A stretch of 50,756 nt of DNA from JABWBR01 sp036741235 (GTDB lineage: Bacteria; Bacteroidota; Bacteroidia; Chitinophagales; Saprospiraceae). Each line of letters begins with the position of its first letter. Positions within the stretch are counted from its first letter, which is position 1. Positions 15,157-24,700 of this stretch are shown here, piece after piece. Location: the NCBI GenBank assembly GCA_036741235.1, contig DAINSQ010000010.1:1-50756 (forward strand). Reading direction: 5' to 3'. Under the pieces are notes generated by a model. The model ran no database searches and was not told where the DNA came from. It saw only the letters and a program-made list of their open reading frames with translations. The position numbers and the translations under genes are program-made.

Positions 15157-16302
15157 TTACTGAGAAAGCGATTTACCTTCCTCCAGCAATTTCACCGCAG
15201 CATCCAGGCTGCGTTTATTCACGTCGTCGGGCGCTTGTCCGAGGGCTATTTTAGCGTGTTTCAGCGCGTTTTTAAGGTCGCCCATTGCCGAATAGCCGCG
15301 CATTAACCCCACGTGAGTGGGCCAGGTATCTCCATTTTTCTGAAAATTCTTTTCAAAAACGCCCATAGCCTCCTTATACTTTTTTTGGCTGATAAGCTGG
15401 CGGCCGTAGCCGTGCAATTCCAAAACGGTAGCATTATCGAGTGCGGCGGCCATTATTTTGTCTGCTTCTGCCATATTTCCTTTTTTGCGGTGCAGGCCTG
15501 CTTGTGTTGACAGGGCCGCAAACGATCTAACGCCGCCGAGGTTGGGGTCGGTAGATGTAGTTACCCAAGCCAGCGCTTCATCCAGATTGATGTCGTTGTT
15601 GAGGCACCATTGGGCGCCGGCTATGAGGCTGGGCGGATCGAAGCCCATAGCGCCGCTGAGTTGGCTTTGAATAGAAGCCAGCGTGGTGCTTTTGAGGTCG
15701 ACTTCCAGCTTAAAGGGAATACGCCAATATTCCCATTCGAGCGCTACCACTACGGAGCGGTCTGTTTGGTCGGAAAAAGTGTAATCGAGGCGTTCACGGC
15801 TTTGCGGCAGGTTCTTTTGCTGTTGGACAGTGACACGCAAGACGTCCAGTTCGGGTTTATAAAAATAACTACCCCACTCCGTCGTATTTTTTGAAAAAAT
15901 CAGCGTAGAGGAATCGGGATAAAGAGCGATAAAAAAGGCGTATTTGCCCGCAGGCAGTTTTTTGCCTTCGATCATCACATCGGTAGAAAACGAAAAGGTA
16001 GTACATTCGTTAGCTCCGGCGCGCCAGGGCGATTCGCTATTGGAGCCAAATCCCAGCACGGTAAAACCATAATGGGCTACCGGGGTACCCCATATTTTGC
16101 CTTCCCTGCCTTTAACCCCCGGCGAATTCCAATGGATTTCGATATCGGTGACGCCCACGCGGCGTCCTGCCATACATTTGTGATTGACGCCGGCATCGGG
16201 TAGTGCGAGCATTTGGGCGAAAGTGCCCGGCAATGATAACAAAAAGGCGGATGAAAGAAGAAAAGCGATTTTCCTCCACCGAGGTTGGTACTGAACAGTC
16301 AT
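15157..16302 (-). CDS. Secreted DUF2911 protein with C-terminal TPR-like repeats
   Basis: A 381-aa exported protein. Residues about 10-29 form a signal peptide (FLLSSAFLLSLPGTFA, cleavage before Gln). The following domain carries the DUF2911 landmarks: EIHWNSPGVKGR, SPWRAGANECTTFSFS, LPAGKYAFFIALYPD and WGSYFYK. The C-terminal third (about 240-375) is helical with TPR-like units, for example NMAEADKIMAAALDNA and YKEAMGVFEKNFQKNGD. DUF2911 proteins are common in Bacteroidota and have no established function; the fold is a beta-sandwich by inference, acting in the periplasm or outer membrane. Its place inside a glycan export locus is odd and may be incidental. It lies 36 nt after the FkbM gene on the same strand. 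Confidence 0.88.
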   Translation of the reverse strand: MTVQYQPRWRKIAFLLSSAFLLSLPGTFAQMLALPDAGVNHKCMAGRRVGVTDIEIHWNSPGVKGREGKIWGTPVAHYGFTVLGFGSNSESPWRAGANECTTFSFSTDVMIEGKKLPAGKYAFFIALYPDSSTLIFSKNTTEWGSYFYKPELDVLRVTVQQQKNLPQSRERLDYTFSDQTDRSVVVALEWEYWRIPFKLEVDLKSTTLASIQSQLSGAMGFDPPSLIAGAQWCLNNDINLDEALAWVTTSTDPNLGGVRSFAALSTQAGLHRKKGNMAEADKIMAAALDNATVLELHGYGRQLISQKKYKEAMGVFEKNFQKNGDTWPTHVGLMRGYSAMGDLKNALKHAKIALGQAPDDVNKRSLDAAVKLLEEGKSLSQ

Positions 16303-16338
16303 TGGTGATTATTTAAGGTGATCTAATAATGGGTAAAT

Positions 16339-17031
16339 TTAATAAAAACTGTCGAGTATAAAAATCACCGTGTACTGCCCCGGCATATAACCGGCTTTCT
16401 GGCGAATGGGGCGAAAATTCCGTTGTTGAATTTCAGCAATCGTATTCAGGGCATCAAAGCCCGGTACAGGGTGAAATTCAACAGCCAAAAAATTAATATT
16501 CTTCCACAACACATCCGAAATAGACGCTATAATCTGATATTCGGCGCCTTCGCAGTCTATTTTCAGGTAGCTGACAGCATTAACCGGGATATCATTCAGT
16601 GCAATGGTTTCAACATCAACCTGTTTTTTTCCATTGTGAAAACCCGGCAGCAAACTATGTCCGCCCGTATGATTTTCATCAATAAAAAGCTTTGTTTTTT
16701 TTGCAGCATTAAAAATCGCTTTTTGAAATGCCTGAATATTTAAACACTTATTTAGCGCTATATTTTTTAATAAAATATGATAATTATCGACATCAGGTTC
16801 AAAAGCAAAAATGGTATGTTCAGGAAATTTCCGGGACATTTTTATAGAAAAAGCGCCGATTTGGGCGCCAATATCAACTATAACGCCATCGGGCAAAAAA
16901 TCAATACTCGACAAAGCGTACTCATCCTTTTCCCACACCTCCTCAATCATAAAACGGTCGTACGAGTCGGGGCGATAAAAAAAACAAGCATCGCCAACGC
17001 TATATTGTTCCAGCCGATTATCGGCTTGCAT
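16339..17031 (-). CDS. FkbM family SAM-dependent methyltransferase
   Basis: A 230-aa class I methyltransferase of the FkbM family. VIVDIGAQIGAFSIKMS is the SAM-binding motif I loop, TIFAFEPDVDNYHILLKN motif II, and AVSYLKIDCEGAEYQII the diagnostic FkbM C-terminal motif (LKIDxEGxE). These enzymes put O-methyl groups on sugars or polyketides. Together with the TylF-type enzyme downstream it gives the locus two methylation activities. It starts at ATG 17031, inside the end of the O-antigen ligase gene (14-nt overlap), so the two are co-translated. The coding sequence is AT-richer than its neighbours, as is common for glycan-modifying genes. Confidence 0.9.
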   Translation of the reverse strand: MQADNRLEQYSVGDACFFYRPDSYDRFMIEEVWEKDEYALSSIDFLPDGVIVDIGAQIGAFSIKMSRKFPEHTIFAFEPDVDNYHILLKNIALNKCLNIQAFQKAIFNAAKKTKLFIDENHTGGHSLLPGFHNGKKQVDVETIALNDIPVNAVSYLKIDCEGAEYQIIASISDVLWKNINFLAVEFHPVPGFDALNTIAEIQQRNFRPIRQKAGYMPGQYTVIFILDSFY

Positions 17032-18979
17032 TTTTTTGCTTTTGAGCTTCCATTAATTGCAGTCTTTTTTCAATATCAGCGTTAAGCAAAATCAGGTTGG
17101 TATCCCGGCTCAAATCAATTTTATCGAGTATTTTTTTACTCGTTTCAAAACTATCGATTCGGTAATAACTATAAGCCAGGTTGACCATGGAAGGATGATA
17201 ATCCGGACAATATTGCAGGGATTTTTCCAGCGATTCGATAGCCGCTTTGTATTGTTCTTTTCTGATATACATAACGGCAAACGTATTATGGATGCGATGC
17301 AGATAAGGACTGTAGGCAAGGGCTTTTTCGAGTTCTACGCCGGCCTTGTCATATTCGTTCATTTTCAGATAACCTCTGGCGGTATGCAATTCCATGGGGT
17401 CGCATACCGGATCGAGTTTAATCCATTTTGACATTCCTTTCAGCGCGCTATTGACGGTTTCCCGAGCGTTATTTTTTAATTCTGCTTCTATAGATTTTTG
17501 AACATAAAAATCAAATTTCCATTTCTCTTTTCCAAGTAGTATGCAAAATGCAAAAAAAGGAATAGCCAATGCAAATACCATCCTGTTTTTCGTTGGCACA
17601 GTTTTACCCTCCAGGGTAGAAAAAATAATTCCACAGATTAATGTAAGCAACACTGCATGTTCCATTCTTTCAAGGGGAAAACTAAAGCTCATATCCAGCG
17701 CAAGCGCTAATAAGGCGGCTAATAAAAGTGAAATCGGCAACAGAGCGCCGGGGTATTTGGATGGCGATAAAAGGCGGAAACCGGCGACAAACAAAATCAA
17801 TCCCATGGCATAAAACAGGGCAACCCCCGGTATCCCCGTTTCGGCTGCGACATGCAGGTACATATGGTGAGGGCGCACCATTTGGCGGTCGATTTCTTCG
17901 CCATCGGCGCCCGGTAGTTGCGGGGGGCTTCCGTAAAGCGAAAAAAGCACGCGCCAATTGCCCGGGCCCACGCCGGTCCAGGGGTGGTCTTTGATCATAT
18001 CCACCGTTTTCCCCCACACATAGATGCGTTCCTCCATATTGCGCACCGCCTCGCTGGGCTGGTCTGCATCATCAAAATTGTAAAGGCTTTGCACCCGTTC
18101 TACCAGTCGTTGTCCGAAATTCCCCGACTGCCCGGTTTTAATTATCACAAAGAAAAATAAAACAAACGCAAGCAGGCCGCCCAGGCTCACCCGCCCTATT
18201 CTGCGAAGTAATTCAACAGGCAATTGTTTTCTGTAGCGCAACATAATGGCGACAAACAGTAGTCCGGCCGCCAGAAATCCGAGCCAGGCCGAGCGCGTCT
18301 GCGACAAGATGAGGGCAAAAATCGAGGCGCCCATCGCCGAGGCCCCGATGAGCAACCAGGCGCCTTTTCCCCGCAAGGTTTGCACCACGGCAAAGGGCAT
18401 CATCAAAACCAACAGCGAACCGTACAGGTTGCGATTGCCGGAAAACCCGGAAGGCGCGCCGTTGCTGGGAATTGAAAAAATATCGACACCATAAAACTGA
18501 AGAATTCCGACCATCGACTGAAGCAACAAAATGACGGTTATGGTAGGATAGACCCAGTCCAAAGACCATGTTCTGCCCAATCCCATCCACAATACGACAG
18601 CCGACATCAGAAACACCCAACGGACGAGATAAAACAGGGATTCATAAGGATTTACGGCCTGAAAAGAACAAACCAGGCTCCAGAGAAAAAAAGCCAGCGA
18701 AAGTCCAAAAAATACTTTGGTTAAGTTGCTGTGAAAGAAAAGCGAAAAAGCAGACTTTCTAACCAATAAATAAATGCTGCCAACCGGCATCAAAGCGGCC
18801 AGCAGGGTAAATCGAACGGCAAAAAAAGGATCTTTCAGACTTGAATCAAAAGGAAATAACGAAAGAACAAGCGCAAGCGTGCCGAAAAACTGCGCCCAAT
18901 GTCCCGATTGGTTTGCAACTGTTTTTTTTGCCGGGGGTTGTTTATTTTTTTTAGGTTGATTATTAGCCGCCATCCGCAT
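17018..18979 (-). CDS. O-antigen ligase/polymerase (Wzy/WaaL-like) membrane protein with C-terminal TPRs
   Basis: A 653-aa inner-membrane protein with about 12 transmembrane helices over residues 25-490, followed by a TPR-like tail (about 495-645: ELEKALAYSPYLHRIHNTFA, YKAAIESLEKSLQYCPDYHP). The O-antigen ligase family motif region is visible: ERIYVWGKTVDMIKDHPWTG, then GVGPGNWRVLFSLYG and RPHHMYLHVAAETGIPGVALF, whose His and Glu residues are typical of the large periplasmic loop. It would polymerise the glycan or ligate it to an acceptor. I chose the ATG at 18979; ATG 18973 is also possible, and the open frame to 18991 needs a TTG. A TATATTTG box lies just upstream, so this gene may head its own transcript. 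Confidence 0.88.
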   Translation of the reverse strand: MRMAANNQPKKNKQPPAKKTVANQSGHWAQFFGTLALVLSLFPFDSSLKDPFFAVRFTLLAALMPVGSIYLLVRKSAFSLFFHSNLTKVFFGLSLAFFLWSLVCSFQAVNPYESLFYLVRWVFLMSAVVLWMGLGRTWSLDWVYPTITVILLLQSMVGILQFYGVDIFSIPSNGAPSGFSGNRNLYGSLLVLMMPFAVVQTLRGKGAWLLIGASAMGASIFALILSQTRSAWLGFLAAGLLFVAIMLRYRKQLPVELLRRIGRVSLGGLLAFVLFFFVIIKTGQSGNFGQRLVERVQSLYNFDDADQPSEAVRNMEERIYVWGKTVDMIKDHPWTGVGPGNWRVLFSLYGSPPQLPGADGEEIDRQMVRPHHMYLHVAAETGIPGVALFYAMGLILFVAGFRLLSPSKYPGALLPISLLLAALLALALDMSFSFPLERMEHAVLLTLICGIIFSTLEGKTVPTKNRMVFALAIPFFAFCILLGKEKWKFDFYVQKSIEAELKNNARETVNSALKGMSKWIKLDPVCDPMELHTARGYLKMNEYDKAGVELEKALAYSPYLHRIHNTFAVMYIRKEQYKAAIESLEKSLQYCPDYHPSMVNLAYSYYRIDSFETSKKILDKIDLSRDTNLILLNADIEKRLQLMEAQKQKNASR

Positions 18980-18988
18980 TATTTTAAG

Positions 18989-18996
18989 CAAATATA
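18989..18996 (-). promoter_or_regulatory. Candidate Bacteroidota -7 promoter element (TATATTTG) for the ligase-to-oxygenase gene run
   Basis: On the minus strand the octamer TATATTTG matches TAnnTTTG and ends 9 nt before the ATG at 18979, giving a near-leaderless transcript if that start is right (15 nt if ATG 18973 is used). A -33 TTG is not evident. It lies in the 83-nt gap after the GT4 gene. Confidence 0.35.
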
Positions 18997-19062
18997 AGGG
19001 ACCTGTCGAAAATAAGATATTGATTTTAGCGATACTGTTTTTGTTGACTGCGAGTATAAAAA

Positions 19063-20292
19063 TCAGCTCGGTTCAACGTAGGTAAATCGCTCGTCTTTAA
19101 TCTCCACAATTGCAGGAGCAGCATGAATTTCACCGGCAGGCGCTTGATGTTCCAGGCAATCAGCCAACACATTCAAATATCGATGAATAATAAGTTTTTC
19201 ATCAAACTGCTGGACTACTATCGCGCGGCTACGTTGGCCCATCAAACGCCTTTCGCCGTAGGGCAATTTCAACAACTGCAACATCCAGTGCGCCAGATTT
19301 TCAGGGTCTTTAATATTACACAAATATCCATTAACGCCATGTTGTACAATATCGCGGCACCCCACATTATCGGTAGTGATAATTGTTTTCTCCATACTGG
19401 CGGCCTCCAATAAAATTTTAGGCGCTCCTTCGCGGTAATAGGTCGGCAATACCAGGCAATCGCTGCGTTGCAGATGCGTTTTGATATCATCGGTAGCGCC
19501 CAGGAAGCGTATCAGTCCCTGTTGTTCCCAGTCCCTGATTTCATCAATCCCGATAGCCGTTGGATAATCAGACTCAATAAACCCGAGCATTTCAAATGCC
19601 ACATTCGGGAAAGTTTTTTTGACTATACCGGCTGCGGCTACAAAATCTCGGACGCCCTTTTCTTCCATCAAGCGGCCTGCAAACAAAAAAGTAAAATGAT
19701 CGGGCGACTTGCCGTTGATATAATTAGAAGTCAGAAAAGCAGTATCCACCCCTTCGCTGGGCAAGTAAAAAGACGATTGAGCCGGCGCCAACCCCATCGC
19801 ATTAAAAATAGCCTGATCTTCTCTATTGAGAAACCAAATTTGCCTTGCTTTGCCCAAAGCAAACCGGTATAGCGGCTTAATGAGTTTTGTTTTCCAGGAA
19901 GGATTTGTAAATAATTGTCCCAAACCGGTAACAACGGCAATAACACTAATACCCATCAAATAGCACAAAACACTGCCATATATATTGGGTTTTATTGTAT
20001 AGCTTATAGCGAATTGCACGCCTCTTTTTTTAAAAATACGGCGCAGTTGCATAAAATACCGCCAATCGTCAACAGGGCTGGCCTGATACCTGTTGATAGA
20101 AACCGGTTCAAAGCGGCACCCCAGCGCTTCGATGTATTTGCCGTAGCCGTCTTCGGGCGCCACAACTACCACCTCGTAGCCCTCCGCTGCCAGTGAGCGC
20201 AGCAGCCCCTTTCTGAAGTTGTACATACTCCAGGCCGTATTGGACAGCAGCGCAATGACAGGGGCGGAGGTTTTATTATTTGGGTTTTTCAT
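19063..20292 (-). CDS. GT4 family glycosyltransferase
   Basis: A 409-aa GT-B-fold glycosyltransferase. The N-terminal half starts VIALLSNTAWSMYNFRKGLL (acceptor-binding Rossmann fold) and contains VTGLGQLFTNPSW, a loop seen in PglA/CapM-like GT4 enzymes. The C-terminal half has FTFLFAGRLMEEKGVRDFV and the EX7E-type donor site EGAPKILLEAASMEKTIITT, followed by NVGCRDIVQHGVNGYL, all standard GT4 features. It uses a retaining mechanism with a nucleotide sugar; the exact sugar is not readable. ATG at 20292, 13 nt after the upstream glycosyltransferase, so they share a transcript. Likely an early step in assembling the lipid-linked repeat unit. Confidence 0.92.
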   Translation of the reverse strand: MKNPNNKTSAPVIALLSNTAWSMYNFRKGLLRSLAAEGYEVVVVAPEDGYGKYIEALGCRFEPVSINRYQASPVDDWRYFMQLRRIFKKRGVQFAISYTIKPNIYGSVLCYLMGISVIAVVTGLGQLFTNPSWKTKLIKPLYRFALGKARQIWFLNREDQAIFNAMGLAPAQSSFYLPSEGVDTAFLTSNYINGKSPDHFTFLFAGRLMEEKGVRDFVAAAGIVKKTFPNVAFEMLGFIESDYPTAIGIDEIRDWEQQGLIRFLGATDDIKTHLQRSDCLVLPTYYREGAPKILLEAASMEKTIITTDNVGCRDIVQHGVNGYLCNIKDPENLAHWMLQLLKLPYGERRLMGQRSRAIVVQQFDEKLIIHRYLNVLADCLEHQAPAGEIHAAPAIVEIKDERFTYVEPS

Positions 20293-20305
20293 GATTCTTC
20301 ATCAT

Positions 20306-21232
20306 TTAAATCAATCGTTTGTTGACAGTAGTCTTCGAATGGCGAGGTACAAGCTCCCGAGCAAAAACGAGGGGAGCGCGTAAGGTTTTTTTCAACATTT
20401 TCGCTAATAATCGCAAAGGGCGCGGGATCAGTGGAATCAAGCGAAAGGCTATCCATTTCCAGACGTACTGCGCATAACTGGAAGGCGGCCTTCTTGTAAT
20501 ACTAATATGATGAACAGCCATTAAATGGTCCAGCGTTGAATATTTGTAACAGGCGTATTTATCCAAATTACGCGACCGCCATTCTTCATTCATCCAGTGA
20601 AAGGCATAATAGTGCCTGGGTATTCTGGCAGGATAAGCGCGGTAGAAGTCGACAATCTCCCAGCGATCGGGGTTAGATATTTCCGGTATGATAAATGTTG
20701 TCAATTGGTGCTTATGGATATAATCATTTAATATACGAATCGGCTTCATCCAATCCGTATTCAACGCATTAACCTCTCGCAGCGCCGTTTCGTAGCAATC
20801 CAGCATCAGTTGGCTATGCGCCGGACACTTCATCAAATTACCTACAACGGGCAATACATCATGAGCGCGGAATACATAGGGCGTCTCAAAATCGAGGGGT
20901 CGCAGGCAAGTGATATCCAGATCGGCCCACCATCCGCCGTATTCATAAAGCAACTTATATCTGAAGAGGTCGGAAAATCCGGCATAGCTTCCTTTACCAT
21001 GGCCGAACTGGTTTCCTTTTTGGTAGGCAAACACCTTATGGGCGGGGATGATGGTAGCAGCGTCTTTAATAACTAAGTTTGCGGGAAGCGGAGATACAAG
21101 CTCGTTATAGGTCCAGAGCCAATATTCATGGCCGTGATCGAGAAAAGACCGAATAGACAATAGTTCCAGTGGAGACAGGTGTTCGCCTATCCACATGCCG
21201 TGTACAATCTGGTTGCTGTTCTCTTTCATCAT
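20306..21232 (-). CDS. DxD glycosyltransferase of the capsular polysaccharide/'Gly_transf_sug' type
   Basis: A 308-aa glycosyltransferase. IVHGMWIGEHLSPLELLSIR and HEYWLWTYNEL open the protein as in GT32/TcdB-like sugar transferases. The diagnostic segment FSDLFRYKLLYEYGGWWADL followed by DITCLRPL holds the metal-binding Asp104-Leu-Asp106. The C-terminal 40 residues are basic and may hold the enzyme at the membrane. It is the first gene of the minus-strand run, so the promoter should lie in the 520-bp divergent region. ATG at 21232, with an adjacent second ATG at 21229. Confidence 0.85.
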   Translation of the reverse strand: MMKENSNQIVHGMWIGEHLSPLELLSIRSFLDHGHEYWLWTYNELVSPLPANLVIKDAATIIPAHKVFAYQKGNQFGHGKGSYAGFSDLFRYKLLYEYGGWWADLDITCLRPLDFETPYVFRAHDVLPVVGNLMKCPAHSQLMLDCYETALREVNALNTDWMKPIRILNDYIHKHQLTTFIIPEISNPDRWEIVDFYRAYPARIPRHYYAFHWMNEEWRSRNLDKYACYKYSTLDHLMAVHHISITRRPPSSYAQYVWKWIAFRLIPLIPRPLRLLAKMLKKTLRAPLVFARELVPRHSKTTVNKRLI

Positions 21233-21752
21233 CTGTGACTATGCCAAGCCTAAAGGCCATAGCTCAAACAAAATAAAGCAAGCATTCAGGGATGACTTTC
21301 AGGAGCCATACTCCCAATTGGCGAGACGATTCAGGAGAAAAATAAGGTGTGTAACAGGATTTGACGGGCAAGATAGACCAAAAATATTGTGTTTTAAGTA
21401 AAATTTAGATTTATTTTTAACAAAAAAGGAAATGTTAAGACTTTTTATTACTTTTGCTGCCAATGTTCCCAGAAGTGTTGAATTCGGCCTATGTCCCCAT
21501 CAAAAGAAAATTGCATCCGCTTACGTGCAAGTAATATTTTAGGCCGGCCAACATTATTTTTACTCCTTTTGGAGACGATTTTACCAGGAGAAAATTAAGG
21601 ATTTACTTACATGCTTCACGATTAGGAAAACCCGCTTTGTACTTGAATTAGTGCAATGCGATTGGAGTGGTTATACCCTGATTGCCATTTAACACATAAT
21701 GATTTTTCAGACGACCTGAAAAAGAATTTTTCGCTAATAAACCAGTAATCTC
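21233..21752. promoter_or_regulatory. 520-bp AT-rich divergent intergenic region
   Basis: This region separates the glycan locus (minus) from the giant surface-protein gene (plus). It holds two TAnnTTTG-type octamers, TATTTTTG on the minus strand (21379-21386, 147 nt before the glycosyltransferase ATG) and TACTTTTG on the plus strand (21449-21456, about 300 nt before the giant gene). It also has an imperfect direct repeat beginning GAGACGATT at 21323 and 21572, each followed shortly by AGGAGAAAA. No convincing gene is present: a short open frame at 21195-21401 has no coding features. If the plus promoter is right, the giant gene has a roughly 290-nt leader. No RNA gene was recognised. Confidence 0.45.
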
Positions 21753-24700
21753 ATGACCCGGTTTGTACTGCTATTGTTATGCCTGTCAGCAGGGGTATTC
21801 AGCTCGCTTAATGCCCAAACCCTCACCGCTACCGATGGCGACAACGACGCATACGTAGATGTCAGTTGGAATCTCCCCGCCAGTTGTTTTGATGCCGGCG
21901 GCGGCAATACCCATCCCGAAGGCGTATTTCTCGAATTGAGGGCAAATGGCGTGGTCATATATACAGAAACCATCGACCAGGCATTGCCTACAAATGTGGC
22001 GAATACCTTTCGACATTTTACAGGGCCGAACATCAGCCGAAATTATCTGCTCACCTTATATATTATAGGCCCGGGTAACGTAATCGCCCCCTGTTCCGCT
22101 TTAACCGATGCGGGCAGTACGATCAGTTTTCAGCCACCGGTTATGGTATCGGCCACCGATGCGGCATTTTCGCATAAAGTGACGCTAACCTGGCAAAACA
22201 AGTCTAAGTTGAGCACCAATTTTCTGGTGATTCGCAAAGAAGGCCTTCAGGAGAAGTTGATAGCAACCGTTAGCGGCACCACGCAAATTGATTCCGTATT
22301 CACTTACGAAGACACCTACAACCCGAATAACGCAAACAGTCTGGTCAATGGAATCAATTATACTTATTGTATTCGCACCTTCAGTGGTTTGACCAACTCT
22401 ATTTTCAATGAAACTTCATTTCCTGGTATTTGCGACAACGGTAGCACTTTCGATATGGGAGTGAGCGCCACAGATTTTGCTTTTCCAGACAAAGTTGTAA
22501 TTACGTGGAATGATGTTTCTGCATTTGCCGATAAAATAAACATACGTCGTAGCGGCCAGGTAATTAAAATATTCGAAACAGCAACTGCAACAAGCTTTAC
22601 CGACCTATCTCCCGTGTTTGGTCTTGTGCACAATTATGAAGTCGAACTGGTCAAATCAGGAAATGCCATTGTAAGAGACAATGACGAAGGCGGCGTTGCC
22701 CCCATCGGCGTCATTGCCGGTTATGTTCGCAATAAAGAAGGTTATGGTATTGCCGGGGCTAAAGTCAAATATACTACGACGGTGTTTGGAGAAGCCCGAG
22801 CCGACTCAATGATTACAGATTATACCGGTCGCTATGCTTTCACAGGCGTATATTACGGGCTCAGTGCCGTATTTAATATGACGGCAAAACACCAGGGCTT
22901 TTCTGTTACCCCTGCATTAATCCCCGTAGAATTAAGTAATAACACGCCGGAACTAGAAAATATTAATTTCACCTCCGCCCAACTTATCCCAACAGGCAAT
23001 GACATCATCGTATTGTCCAACTTTGTAGCCACTCCAGGCCCCGATATTTTGACGTTAAGCTGGAACTATACCTCTACCGGCGATACCACCTATTTCCAGC
23101 TCTATCGGGAAAACAAACTGGTAGGCGTTATAGATGACGCCGGCGGCCCGGTATCTGTACTTGTAGATCGGGGTGGAGAAGCAGAATTTTTCTATGAATA
23201 CGAACTAAGAGCCTACACTTTTGGCATCAACACCGTCAATAAGGCGACTATAAGGGATACCTTACAGTTCCCTAAAGTAACTGCGCCTACCAATATTGCG
23301 GTAGTAGATGACTTCGACGCTAATAGTATGGGTGTGCTCACGGTCACCTGGGATCACGTCTCTGACAATTTTTCCGGGTTCAGGATATACAGGAATGGTA
23401 TCTTTTATTATGAAATTCAGGATACCAGTGCGCGCAAATTTACGGATTACGGAGGTAATCCCGGTGTTGCGTACACCTATGCGGTTTCTGCGTTCCGCAT
23501 CGTAAATGAGAATAAATACGAATCCAGCCTTATCACAGGCGCTCCTACCCTATTCCCGGATTTTATAGAGCCTACCGCCGTAGTTGCCACACCGGTAGCT
23601 GCTGAAAATGCGATTTTGGTTACCTGGAATATATCATCGGCGCAAATTGACGATGATAACTTCACGGGCTTCAAAATTTTACGCAACGGAATAGAAGTCG
23701 GCGAGATATTGAAAGGAGTACCCCAGATTTATAAAGATTTGCAGGGAATTCCGGGAACGCCATATATATATACCGTCAAATTATTTGTAGAGCAGCAAGA
23801 CACTGTATTCATCAGTGGCGGTACTTCTTCCGCATCGGTCAATTTCCCGACCCTTGCAACGCCAGGTTCGCTTACAGTAACTTCAGGAGCGGGCAAGGTC
23901 AGCATGAATTGGGCAGCTTCCAACTACAACACGAATTTTGACAATTACGACGGGTTTATTGTTGAAGCAACTGGATTAGCCGCTGATACGCTTCCCCGAC
24001 ATATAACCTCCTATGATTTTTATGACAAAACGAACACCAGCCGTACATTTTCCCTCAAGGCATATCGCATTGCCAATGGTGTTATATATACCTCTGCTGC
24101 AGTTACCCAAATGAATTCGGCGCTGAATACGCTAAATATTCTGGAAGCGCCGTCTAATGTATTTGCATCTGACAAATACCCCATGCACATTGTTGTGAGC
24201 TGGGAATATCCGGTTTATAAACTATCCGATTTTATCATCAAAAGAGACGGTATTACGCTGGATACCTTGCCCACCGGCGCCAGGGATTACTATGATTACA
24301 CGGCTGAAACGGGTAGAACGTACGAATATTTTGTAACAGCTATTTACAACGGTCAATCTTCAGACCCCGTGGGCGCATCAGGCGTAAGGAGAAATACCGC
24401 AATTATCCGCGGGCAGGTGCTTTCTATTGAAAACGGTCGCAATACCGATAGTCTTGAGGTGAAGCTGGTCAATGGCACTACCGTACTTGGACGAACTTTT
24501 ACGAACAGAGCCGGCTATTACATCTTTGAAGAATTGCCATTACAAGTAGCTCAGCCCGCACTACGCGTTGTGTTGGAAACGGAAGGGCGCAGCCTGAATA
24601 TTATCACAACTGACAAAGCAGTGAATCCTTCACCGCTAGTCAATCAGGAGGTGATTATCAACTTCAACGACACATTGCCTTTGCCGCAATATCCTCCGCG

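Noticed and set aside
21195..21401. Small protein gene in the divergent region
   Set aside because: It overlaps the start of the glycosyltransferase gene, has no ribosome-binding site or recognisable sequence, and the region is otherwise non-coding.
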